This document shows, in pieces, positions 46,189 to 53,412 of a stretch of 64,000 nucleotides of DNA. Both the position numbers and the translations under genes were made by a program. This stretch comes from Jannaschia formosa (GTDB taxonomy: Bacteria; Pseudomonadota; Alphaproteobacteria; Rhodobacterales; Rhodobacteraceae): positions 62,001 to 126,000 of the forward strand of contig NZ_QPLJ01000005.1 in assembly GCF_003340555.1 (NCBI RefSeq), in the 5' to 3' direction. The notes under the pieces were generated by a model that was not told the DNA's origin, ran no database searches, and saw only the letters and a list, made by a program, of their open reading frames with translations. Within the stretch, counting starts at the first letter, position 1; every line of letters starts with the position of its first letter.

Positions 46189-46594
46189 GGATTGATGAGA
46201 GGCAGAAGGCGGGCGAGGAGAAGCTTCGCTATTTTTGGCAGATGGAGGGGTTGTTACACGAATACCCCTGAGATGTCGTAGCCGTTAGAATGCTTGCCTT
46301 CCACGTCTTGCCAGGAAGTCTCTTAGCATCAATGACTTCCTTGATTTGTGTAACAACGCAGAGTGGAACGCCGAGACTTGCGCAACATTGGGATGCGATC
46401 GAGCAGGTCGTAACCCGACCCACGGCATGGAGCAGACCTCCCCGACCTCCTCGACAAGCCCGCCCACCGTCTCGTCGCAGCAGGCAGCATGCTCCTCGCC
46501 CACACGTCTTCTCCCCAAACCGCCCTCCCGCTTGACCAGGATCAACGACCCCACACCGAACCCCCGTCATGCTCCCCCGAAAACGGAGACCACC
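46189..46594. other. gene-free, partly low-GC region between DUF2442 and dksA-like genes
   Basis: About 400 bp with no convincing gene. The first 250 bp are near 50% G+C against about 69% around them. It contains the nested inverted repeats at 46250-46357. Open frames exist on both strands, including a minus-strand frame ending at 46229, but none has a good start or a recognisable product. It may be a relic of transferred DNA or hold a structured RNA. Confidence 0.55.
46250..46357. repeat. nested inverted-repeat element
   Basis: Outer arms GTTGTTACACGAAT (46250-46263) and ATTTGTGTAACAAC (46344-46357) are complementary over 14 positions with one G-T wobble. Inside, AGGAAGTC (46313-46320) and GACTTCCT (46334-46341) form an 8-bp stem with a 13-nt loop. 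The element is 108 bp and AT-richer than its surroundings. It could be an RNA structure or a remnant of a small mobile element; no flanking direct repeat was seen. Confidence 0.55.
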
Positions 46595-46903
46595 ATGACC
46601 GACGCCAGGACCCGCCTTCTCGCACGACGCAAGGAACTCACCGGCGACATCGCCCGGATCGAGGACGAGCTCGACGATCCCGCCCCGCAGGACTGGGACG
46701 ACGCCGCCTCGGAGCGGCAGGGGGACGAGGTGCTGGAGGCGCTGGAGGTCCATGACCGCAACGAGTTGCGCGCCATCGATGCGGCCCTCGCGCGGATCGA
46801 GGAGGGGACCTACGGGGACTGCGCGAAATGCGGCGAGCCGATCTCGGCGGAGCGGCTCGAGGCGGTCCCGACCGCAGCGCTCTGCCGCAGCTGCGCCGCC
46901 TGA
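46595..46903 (+). CDS. DksA/TraR-type zinc finger protein
   Basis: 102 residues. A coiled-coil N-terminus precedes a C4 zinc finger (Cys76, Cys79, Cys97, Cys100, in CAKCGEPISAERL and ALCRSC). The coiled coil of such proteins enters the RNA polymerase secondary channel. At 102 residues it is shorter than the 151 of E. coli DksA and fits the short DksA/TraR group common in alphaproteobacteria. The acidic DD-x-A tip of DksA could correspond to DDAASE. ATG at 46595 with GGAG upstream. Confidence 0.9.
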   Translation: MTDARTRLLARRKELTGDIARIEDELDDPAPQDWDDAASERQGDEVLEALEVHDRNELRAIDAALARIEEGTYGDCAKCGEPISAERLEAVPTAALCRSCAA

Positions 46904-46970
46904 CCGAAGCGCCGGGCCGCGCACCGGGGACGCCCCCGCCTCCCGGCAGGGGCGCCCGATATCCGCCAGC

Positions 46971-47090
46971 TCAGATTTCGTCCGCGACCGCGTCGCCGAC
47001 CTCCTCGCTGTCCTCGACGAAGCCGCCGAGTGTGTCGTCGCAGGCCGTGAGCAGGCCGATCAGGCCGAGCATCGCCAGAATCCGGGTCAA
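46971..47090 (-). CDS. 39-residue lipoprotein, entericidin-like
   Basis: TTG start at 47090 with GGGGAG 8 nt upstream. The product begins with a short basic/hydrophobic signal and the lipobox LLTAC (Cys17). The mature part is only 23 residues, acidic and probably helical (DDTLGGFVEDSEEVGDAVAD). This size and plan resemble entericidin lipoproteins, whose mature parts carry a Gly-x-x-hydrophobic, Glu/Asp-rich helix. It overlaps the preceding lipoprotein gene by 4 bp (TTGA). The missing ATG and small size make it easy to overlook. Confidence 0.7.
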   Translation of the reverse strand: MTRILAMLGLIGLLTACDDTLGGFVEDSEEVGDAVADEI

Positions 47091-47221
47091 AACAGGTTCT
47101 CCCCTTCTTCCTCGGCCACCTCGTCGGCGGCGATGGCGCCACCGGCGCCGAGCGCCACGCCGCAGCCGGACAGCAGCGGCAGGGCGCAGAGCGCTGCGAG
47201 TGTCATCCAGATCTTCATCAT
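47087..47221 (-). CDS. 44-residue lipoprotein, partner of the entericidin-like protein
   Basis: Two adjacent ATGs (47221, 47218) follow AAGGAG. The signal MKIWMTLAALCALPLLSGC has a perfect lipobox (LLSGC, Cys at residue 20 from the first ATG). The mature 25 residues start with a Gly/Ala-rich run and end acidic (DEVAEEEGENLF). Its stop overlaps the TTG start of the next lipoprotein gene, so the two are made together. The layout recalls the ecnA/ecnB lipoprotein pair, but sequence similarity is weak and the role is inference. Confidence 0.72.
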   Translation of the reverse strand: MMKIWMTLAALCALPLLSGCGVALGAGGAIAADEVAEEEGENLF

Positions 47222-47448
47222 CGTTCTCCTTCAGGTTGTAATTCCCAACCTGCGGTCCGCCCTGGGGTTCCCTCGCGTCACCGCCCCGGAGGCGCCGCTG
47301 CTCCCGGCCAGCGCCCTCTGCCACCTGACGACGCGCCACGGCGCGGGGAAACCCGTGCCCCGCGGCGCGTCCGCGCGCCTCTCCTGATCCCGGAACCGGG
47401 ACGCCCCCCGGCGGCGTTTGTCCGGCAGATCCATCAAAGGAGACCGCC

Positions 47449-47931
47449 ATGACCCCGACCGAGCTCGAAAAGAAGTTCTGGAAGCATCTCGACGACGACC
47501 GCACCGTCTTCCTGAGCTGCGAGGGCGCCCTGCCGCGCCCCATGTATGCGGCCTTCGACGAGGAAGCCTCGCCGATCTGGTTCTTCACCAACTGGGAGAC
47601 CGACCTGGGCGACGCGCTGCGCACCGGCCCGAAGCAGGGCGTGATGACCTTCTCGTCGAAGGGCAACGACCTCTGGGCCTCGGTCTCGGGCAAGCTGTCG
47701 GTCGACAAGGACCGCGCCACGCTCGACCGCCTGTGGAACCCAGTCGTCTCCGCCTGGTACGACGGCGGCAAGGATGACCCGAAGCTTCTGCTCGTCCGCT
47801 ACGACGCCACCGAGGCCGAGATCTGGGAAGACACCTCGACCCTCGTCGCCGGCGTGAAGTCGCTGCTGGGCATGAACCCGCAGCAGGACGCCGCCGAAGA
47901 GAAGAAGGCGCATGTCCGGATGAACGGCTGA
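47449..47931 (+). CDS. pyridoxamine 5'-phosphate oxidase-like flavin-binding protein (general stress type)
   Basis: 160 residues of the split-barrel FMN-binding fold: RTVFLSCEGALPRPMYAAF, IWFFTNWETDL, GVMTFSSKGNDLWASVSG, then LWNPVVSAWYDGGKDDPKLLLVRY. This matches the general stress protein 26-like subgroup, which binds FMN or F420-like cofactors, rather than the true PdxH enzyme. AAAGGAG precedes the ATG. A strong intrinsic terminator lies after it. Confidence 0.9.
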   Translation: MTPTELEKKFWKHLDDDRTVFLSCEGALPRPMYAAFDEEASPIWFFTNWETDLGDALRTGPKQGVMTFSSKGNDLWASVSGKLSVDKDRATLDRLWNPVVSAWYDGGKDDPKLLLVRYDATEAEIWEDTSTLVAGVKSLLGMNPQQDAAEEKKAHVRMNG

Positions 47932-47950
47932 TCCGCGTCCGACGCGGATC
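47930..47950 (+). repeat. hairpin at the stop codon of the stress-type flavoprotein gene
   Basis: GATCCGCGTC (47930-47939) and GACGCGGATC (47941-47950) form a 10-bp inverted repeat with a one-base centre, beginning inside the stop codon. It stacks directly before the terminator hairpin and may protect the 3' end. Confidence 0.5.
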
Positions 47951-47962
47951 ATACCCGGATCA

Positions 47963-47986
47963 CCCGCGGATCACCCGCGGGTTTTT
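47963..47986 (+). terminator. Rho-independent terminator
   Basis: CCCGCGG and CCGCGGG form a perfect 7-bp GC stem with a 5-nt loop, followed at once by TTTTT (47982-47986). It ends transcription of the flavoprotein gene before the convergent VOC gene. It is the clearest intrinsic terminator in the window. Confidence 0.85.
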
Positions 47987-47992
47987 CGGCGC

Positions 47993-48409
47993 TCAGAGCC
48001 GCCCGTTGATCTCGATCAGGTTGCCCTCCGGGTCCTCCAGATAGACGTGGCGCAGGCCGGGGATCGCGAATTCCCCGGTCACCGAATGGGCGATCCCGGC
48101 GGCGCGCAGCCGCCCGATCACGGCGTCCAGATCGTCCACCTGAAAGGCGACATGGCCGCCCACCGAGGGGTTGAAGGCCAGCCCGTTCTTCTCGGCAAAG
48201 CCTTGATCCGGCGCGATAAGATGCAGCCCCGAATGCCCGTCCCGCCCGTCGCCCAGCAGGGCCAGTCGGTCCGGGTCGCCGGGCAGGTAGCCACGCGATT
48301 CCGGGAAGGCCCAGGGCGATTCCCGCATGCCGAGGATGTCGGTGTAGAAGGCGGCGGCGCGCCGCACGTCCCTGGCCTCCAGATTGACGTGGTGAATGCT
48401 CCAGGCCAT
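47993..48409 (-). CDS. VOC family protein
   Basis: 138 residues, two VOC modules: SIHHVNLEARDVRRAAAFYTD, a His in SGLHLIAP, GGHVAFQVDD, and the end HVYLEDPEGNLIEINGRL with the final metal Glu. Related to glyoxalase and extradiol-type proteins; substrate unknown. It starts with ATG at 48409 and is divergent from the M3 peptidase, sharing a 61-bp gap. Confidence 0.88.
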   Translation of the reverse strand: MAWSIHHVNLEARDVRRAAAFYTDILGMRESPWAFPESRGYLPGDPDRLALLGDGRDGHSGLHLIAPDQGFAEKNGLAFNPSVGGHVAFQVDDLDAVIGRLRAAGIAHSVTGEFAIPGLRHVYLEDPEGNLIEINGRL

Positions 48410-48470
48410 CGTCCCCTCCCGCTGGCGGTTGCGTCCCGGTCATCCTACATCTCCCGCAAAGGAGACGCCC

Positions 48471-50489
48471 ATGACCAATCCGCTGCTCGCCCGCTGGGAG
48501 ACCGAGTTCCAGCTTCCCCCCTTCGACCGCATCGCCGATGCCGATTTCGGCCCCGCGCTGGAGCAGGGGATGGAGGACGGCCGGGCGGCCTATGCGGCGA
48601 TCGCGGCCGACCTGGAAAAGCCTAACTTCGCCAATACGATAGAGGCGATGGAGCGGGCGGACAGGACGCTCGACCGGGTGGCGGGCGTCTTCTACAACCT
48701 CGCCGGTGCCGACAGCACTCCGGCGCGCGAGGCGCTGCAGCGCGAGATGGCGCCGAAGCTCTCGGCCTATTCCTCCGGGATCACCAACAACAAGGCGCTC
48801 TTCGCGCGGGTCGAAGCGCTGTGGGATCAGAGGGATGATCTCGACCTGACCGAGGAGCAGGCCCGCGTGCTGATGCTCACCCGCCGCGGCTTCGTCCGCG
48901 CTGGCGCCGCGCTGGAGGGCGAGGCAGCAGAGCGGCTGACCGAGGTCAAGGCACGGCTCGCCACGCTCGGCACGCAGTTCGCCCAGAACCTCCTCGCCGA
49001 CGAGCGGGAGTGGTTCATGGACCTCTCCGAGGAGGACATGGCCGGCCTGCCCGGTTTCGTGAAGGACGCCGCGCGCGCGGCAGGCCGCGACCGCGACCGC
49101 CCCGGCCCCGTGGTCACGCTGAACCGCTCGCTGATCGTGCCGTTCCTGCAGTTCTCGCCGCGCCGCGACCTGCGCCAGAAGGCCTACGAGGCCTGGACCG
49201 CGCGCGGCGCGAATGGCGGCGAGACCGACAACCGCGAGATCGCCGCCGAGATCCTCAAGCTGCGGGAAGAGCGGGCGAAATTGCTCGGCTACGACAGTTT
49301 CGCCGCCTACAAGCTCGAGACCGAGATGGCGGGCACGCCCGAGGCCGTCCGCGACCTGCTGATGCAGGTCTGGCAGCCCGCCCGCACCGCCGCGCTGGCC
49401 GATGCCGAGCACCTCTCCCGCCTGGCTTCCGCCGACGGCGTCACCGGCCCGCTGGAACCCTGGGACTGGCGCTACTACGCCGAGAAGCGCCGGGTCGCCC
49501 TGCACGATCTGGACGAGGCGGAGCTGAAGCCCTTCTTCCAGCTCGACCGGATGATCGAGGCCGCCTTCGCCACCGCCACGCGCCTCTTCGGGCTGCAGTT
49601 CCGGCCGATCGACGTGCCGGTCTATCACCCCGACGTCCGCGCCTGGGAAGTGACGCGCGACGGCACGCATCTCGCCGTCTTCCTCGGCGACTACTTCGCC
49701 CGCGCCTCCAAGCGCTCGGGCGCGTGGTGCAGCGCGATGCGCTCACAGTCGCGGCTCGACGGCGAGGTCCGGCCCATCGTCGTCAACGTCTGCAACTTCG
49801 CAAAGGGCGATCCGGCGCTGCTCAGCTACGACGACGCGCGCACGCTCTTCCACGAGTTCGGCCACGCGCTGCACCAGATGCTGTCCGACGTGACCTACCA
49901 GTCCGTCTCCGGCACCAGCGTCGCGCGCGACTTCGTGGAGCTGCCCTCGCAGCTCTACGAGCACTGGCTGGAGGTGCCCGAGGTGCTGGGCGAGTTCGCG
50001 ACCCATGCCGAGACCGGCGCGCCCATGCCCGACGCCCTGCGCGACCGGCTGCTGCGCGCCGCGACCTACGACATGGGCTTCTCCACCGTGGAATACGTCG
50101 CCTCGGCCCTGGTCGACCTCGCCTTCCACGACGGCCCGGCGCCGGCGGACCCGATGCAGAAGCAAGCCGAGGTGCTGGAGACGATCGGCATGCCGCGCGC
50201 CATCCGGATGCGCCACGCGACGCCGCATTTCGCCCATGTCTTCGCGGGCGACGGCTATTCCTCGGGCTATTACAGCTACATGTGGTCCGAGGTCATGGAC
50301 GCCGACGCCTTCGCCGCCTTCGAGGAGGCGGGCGATCCCTTCGATCCGGAGCTGGCGCGCAAGCTCGAGGCCAACATCCTCTCGACCGGCGGTTCCCGCG
50401 ATGCGGCGGAACTCTACACCGCGTTCCGGGGGCGGCTGCCGGGCGTCGAGGCGCTGCTGAAGGGACGGGGACTCGATGACGCCGCCTGA
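48471..50489 (+). CDS. M3 family oligopeptidase (oligopeptidase A / dipeptidyl carboxypeptidase type)
   Basis: 672 residues. The zinc motif HEFGH is at 461-465, with the third ligand in the ELPSQLYEHW region. The long helical N-terminal domain, the YYAEKRR segment, and GYSSGYYSYMWSEVMDADAF near the end are typical of M3A enzymes. It degrades short peptides in the cytoplasm and may clear signal-peptide fragments. GGAG lies before the ATG at 48471. No signal peptide, which argues for a cytoplasmic form. Confidence 0.95.
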   Translation: MTNPLLARWETEFQLPPFDRIADADFGPALEQGMEDGRAAYAAIAADLEKPNFANTIEAMERADRTLDRVAGVFYNLAGADSTPAREALQREMAPKLSAYSSGITNNKALFARVEALWDQRDDLDLTEEQARVLMLTRRGFVRAGAALEGEAAERLTEVKARLATLGTQFAQNLLADEREWFMDLSEEDMAGLPGFVKDAARAAGRDRDRPGPVVTLNRSLIVPFLQFSPRRDLRQKAYEAWTARGANGGETDNREIAAEILKLREERAKLLGYDSFAAYKLETEMAGTPEAVRDLLMQVWQPARTAALADAEHLSRLASADGVTGPLEPWDWRYYAEKRRVALHDLDEAELKPFFQLDRMIEAAFATATRLFGLQFRPIDVPVYHPDVRAWEVTRDGTHLAVFLGDYFARASKRSGAWCSAMRSQSRLDGEVRPIVVNVCNFAKGDPALLSYDDARTLFHEFGHALHQMLSDVTYQSVSGTSVARDFVELPSQLYEHWLEVPEVLGEFATHAETGAPMPDALRDRLLRAATYDMGFSTVEYVASALVDLAFHDGPAPADPMQKQAEVLETIGMPRAIRMRHATPHFAHVFAGDGYSSGYYSYMWSEVMDADAFAAFEEAGDPFDPELARKLEANILSTGGSRDAAELYTAFRGRLPGVEALLKGRGLDDAA

Positions 50490-50534
50490 AGGCGGGGCCG
50501 CATGACAGGGTCGGCAGACCGGGGCCGGCGCGCG

Positions 50535-50693
50535 TCAGGCGCCCGCGCTGTCCACGGTCAGGGACTTCTCGCACTTGCCGCAGCAGGTCGCGCCCTTGCA
50601 GCCGTCGCTCGCGGGACGGTCGCGCAGGCTCTGGGCGAGGATCTCGACCATCGCGTCGAGATCCAGGTTGCGGGGCAAAGCTGATTTGAGCAT
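50535..50693 (-). CDS. small cysteine-rich protein, 52 residues
   Basis: ATG at 50693 with AAGGA 8 nt upstream. The N-terminal half is a Leu/Asp/Arg helix (LDLDAMVEILAQSLRDR). The C-terminal half has a cluster of four cysteines, CKGATCCGKCEK, in the spacing C-x4-CC-x2-C, suited to binding a metal. Divergent from the inositol-phosphatase-family gene, convergent with the M3 peptidase. No family recognised. Confidence 0.65.
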   Translation of the reverse strand: MLKSALPRNLDLDAMVEILAQSLRDRPASDGCKGATCCGKCEKSLTVDSAGA

Positions 50694-50777
50694 GGCAATC
50701 TTCCTTGATGAATGACCAAAGGGTATGCGGGCGTGGACCGGCCCTGACAGTCCGGTTTTCCTGACCCCGGAGGGCAT

Positions 50778-51611
50778 ATGCCGATTTCCGCCGATCAAGC
50801 CGCCGCCCTGACCGAGGCCGTCCGCGCCGTCGCCCGGGCCGAGATCCTTCCCCGCTTCCGTGCGCTGGCCGCGGGCGACATCGACGAGAAGTCGAGCTTC
50901 GACGATCTCGTGACCGTCGCTGACCGCGCAGCCGAGGCCGCCCTGACCGAGAAGGTCCGCGCCATCCTGCCGGGCGACGACGTCATCGGGGAAGAGGCCG
51001 TCAGCGAGGACCGGAACCTGCTCGACCGGCTGGGATCGGGCCGGGTGACCGTCATCGACCCGATCGACGGGACGTGGAACTTCGCCCATGGCAACGCCAA
51101 TTACGGCGTCATCGTCGCCGTGGTTGAGGAGGGCGAGACAGTCTGGGGCCTGCTCTACGACCCGTCCTTCGACGACTGGATCGAGGCGCATCGCGGCGGC
51201 GGCGCGGTCTTCTGCCGGAACGGACGCCGCACGCCCCTCGCCCTGTCGCAGCAGGACGACCCGCTCGACCGGCTGCGCGGCAATGTCGGCTTCTACATGT
51301 TCCCCGAGGCGGACCGCGCCGGACTCGCCGGGACGACGCACCTGTTCCGGCGCGCGACCTCGCTGGGCGCCAGCCTGCACGAGTATCGGATGCAGGCGCT
51401 GGGCCATACGGATTTCTGCCTCAACGGCATGCTGAACGTCTGGGACCACGCCGCCGGTTCGCTGATCCTGCGGGAGGCGGGCGGCGTGGCCCGCCTGCTC
51501 GACGGGCAGGACTACCGGCCCGGGATGCGCGAGGGACGGCTGCTGACTGCGCGGACCGAGGGCCTGTGGGAGACGCTCGCCGGGAGGTTCAACGAGGCGC
51601 TCCGCTCCTAG
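50778..51611 (+). CDS. inositol monophosphatase family protein (HisN-like possible)
   Basis: 277 residues. Metal-binding motifs are visible: GEEAVSED (Glu), DPIDGTWNF (the IDPIDGT signature) and NVWDHAAGSLILREAGG (WDxAAG). The family includes inositol-1-phosphatase, histidinol phosphatase and CysQ. Sequence alone does not choose among them. A separate HisC-like gene at the left of the window is too far to help. GGAGG precedes the ATG. Confidence 0.92.
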   Translation: MPISADQAAALTEAVRAVARAEILPRFRALAAGDIDEKSSFDDLVTVADRAAEAALTEKVRAILPGDDVIGEEAVSEDRNLLDRLGSGRVTVIDPIDGTWNFAHGNANYGVIVAVVEEGETVWGLLYDPSFDDWIEAHRGGGAVFCRNGRRTPLALSQQDDPLDRLRGNVGFYMFPEADRAGLAGTTHLFRRATSLGASLHEYRMQALGHTDFCLNGMLNVWDHAAGSLILREAGGVARLLDGQDYRPGMREGRLLTARTEGLWETLAGRFNEALRS

Positions 51612-51629
51612 CCTGCCGCCGACTTCGCC

Positions 51630-52397
51630 TCAGTTCGGCGCCCGCTCCGCCCAGCCGGCGAAGATCTTCTCCAGCGCGACGACGACGTAGAACAGCGCGA
51701 TCCCCAGCACGGCGAGCGCGATCAGCACCGCGAACATCAGCGGGTAGTCGGCATTCGTCCGCCCTGAATCGAACAGCGCGCCGAGGCCGCGCCCGTGCGG
51801 CGAGACGATCTCCATCAGGTTGGTGCCGATGAAGGCCAGAGTGACCGCGACCTTCAGCGCCCCGAAGAACTCCGGCAGGGTCTTGGGCAGGGCGATCTTC
51901 CAGAAGATCGTCGCCTGCGACGCACCGAGCGCGCGGAGGATATCGCGATACTCGGGCTCCAGCGTCGACAACCCGATCGAGACCGAGACGGCGATCGGGA
52001 AGAACGAGATGATGAAGGCCAGCATCACCGTGTTGAAGTCGTGCTGGCCCACGAAAAGCAGCGCGAAGATCGGCACCACGGTCGCCTTCGGAATCGCGTT
52101 GAAGCCCACCAGCAGCGGATAGAGCGCCTCGCGCGCGAGCCTGGAGAAACCCATGACCATGCCGAGCAGCGTGCCGAAGACGACCGCAATCAGCAGTCCG
52201 ACGACGGTGCGCCACAGCGTCTGCCAGCCGCCGGTCAGGAACAGCTCCCAGTAGCGGGCATAGGCCGGGGGCAGGTCCGAGGGCGAAGCCATCACGAAGT
52301 TCGGCCAGCCGTTCGCCCAGACCAGCAACTCCCAGAGCAGAAGGAAGACGACCATCGCGCCGACGGGGACGGCGATCTGGCGCAGGGTGCGGGTCAT
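51630..52397 (-). CDS. ABC transporter permease, NitT/TauT/THI5 class
   Basis: 255 residues with about six membrane helices. The cytoplasmic EAA loop ILRALGASQATIFWKIALPKTLPEF contacts the ATPase. The class also carries ABC importers for nitrate, taurine and pyrimidines. The ATG at 52397 overlaps the stop of the ATPase gene by 4 bp. Last gene of the three-gene import operon and convergent with the phosphatase gene. Confidence 0.92.
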   Translation of the reverse strand: MTRTLRQIAVPVGAMVVFLLLWELLVWANGWPNFVMASPSDLPPAYARYWELFLTGGWQTLWRTVVGLLIAVVFGTLLGMVMGFSRLAREALYPLLVGFNAIPKATVVPIFALLFVGQHDFNTVMLAFIISFFPIAVSVSIGLSTLEPEYRDILRALGASQATIFWKIALPKTLPEFFGALKVAVTLAFIGTNLMEIVSPHGRGLGALFDSGRTNADYPLMFAVLIALAVLGIALFYVVVALEKIFAGWAERAPN

Positions 52398-53275
52398 CGT
52401 GGCCTCTCCGTCGACGGGTCCCGGGCGGTGGCGGCGACGTCCTCCACCGGGCGGTCGGCGACGCCGGGCACCGGGGTCGGCGCGGGGGCCGGGGTCTCCA
52501 CCTCGCGGCCCTGGGCGATCTGGATCTCCCGGCGCAACAGGGCCAGCAGCTCCACCGCGCGCGGCGCGTAGAGGTCCTCAAGGCCCCGGTTCGGCCCGAG
52601 ATCGATCTCGACGATGCGCTGGGCGCGGGCCGGGCGGGCGCTGAAGACGACGGTGTGGTCGGACAGGAAGACGCTCTCGCGCAGATCGTGGGTGATCAGG
52701 ACGCAGGTGAACCGCTCGGCGCGGCGCAGCTCGTGCATCGTCAGCCAGAGGTCCTCGCGGGTGAATGCGTCGAGCGCGCCGAAGGGCTCGTCGAGGATCA
52801 GCACCTCGGGCCGGTGCACGATGGAGCGGCAGAGCGAGGCGCGCTGGCGCATCCCCCCCGACAGCTCCGACGGGCGTTTGTCCTCGAACCCTTCAAGGCC
52901 CACCAGCGCCAGCAATTCGCGCGCCCGGTCCTCGCGCTGCGATTTGTTCATCCCCGTGGACACGATCTCCAGCGGCAGCATCACGTTCTGCAGGATCGTG
53001 CGCCATTCCAGCAGGACGGGGTTCTGGAAGGCCATGCCCACGGTCGAGCGCGGCCCCGTCACCGGCTTGCCACCCAGCTTCACCACGCCCTCGTCGGGCT
53101 TCATCAGCCCGGCCACCAGCCGCGTCAGCGTGGACTTGCCGCAGCCGGAGGGGCCGACGACGGCGGTGAAGCTGCCCTCTGGCATGTCGAGCGTCAGGTC
53201 GTCGAGCACCGGCAGGGGCCCCGCCTGCGTGCGATAGGCATGGGTGACGTGGTCGAGGGAAATCGGCAGGGACAT
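52394..53275 (-). CDS. ABC transporter ATP-binding protein, NitT/TauT/THI5 class
   Basis: 293 residues. Walker A GPSGCGKST, Q-loop in AFQNPVLLEWRT, signature LSGGMRQR, Walker B LILDEPFGALD and the H-loop ITHD are all intact. A Pro/Val-rich tail of about 45 residues extends past the usual end. The ATG at 53275 fits the start of homology; an ATG 10 codons upstream (53305) is possible. It energises the permease that follows. Confidence 0.93.
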   Translation of the reverse strand: MSLPISLDHVTHAYRTQAGPLPVLDDLTLDMPEGSFTAVVGPSGCGKSTLTRLVAGLMKPDEGVVKLGGKPVTGPRSTVGMAFQNPVLLEWRTILQNVMLPLEIVSTGMNKSQREDRARELLALVGLEGFEDKRPSELSGGMRQRASLCRSIVHRPEVLILDEPFGALDAFTREDLWLTMHELRRAERFTCVLITHDLRESVFLSDHTVVFSARPARAQRIVEIDLGPNRGLEDLYAPRAVELLALLRREIQIAQGREVETPAPAPTPVPGVADRPVEDVAATARDPSTERPR

Positions 53276-53347
53276 GGCACCGGCGGGGCGGGATTCACCG
53301 CCCATTAAGGTTAACGCCCCTTCCTGTGGCCGGAAATACTCCGGGGT

Positions 53348-53382
53348 CCGGGGCAGAGCCCCGGTCCGACCGATCGGACCGG
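53348..53382. repeat. paired hairpins between substrate-binding and ATPase genes
   Basis: CCGGGGC-AGA-GCCCCGG (53348-53364) is followed by CCGGTCCGA / TCGGACCGG with a CCGA loop (53361-53382). The two overlap, so they are alternative structures. The TCGGACCGGG core matches the hairpin after yghU. Located inside the ABC operon, it may lower ATPase/permease levels relative to the binding protein. Confidence 0.5.
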
Positions 53383-53412
53383 GAACAGGGCTTTGGCAGC
53401 AGGTCGCGGCGT

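Noticed and set aside
46346-46594. N-terminal extension of the DksA-like protein to 46346
   Set aside because: The extension is Ser/Pro/Thr-rich without family likeness. The ATG at 46595 has a good ribosome site and gives the normal length for short DksA/TraR proteins.
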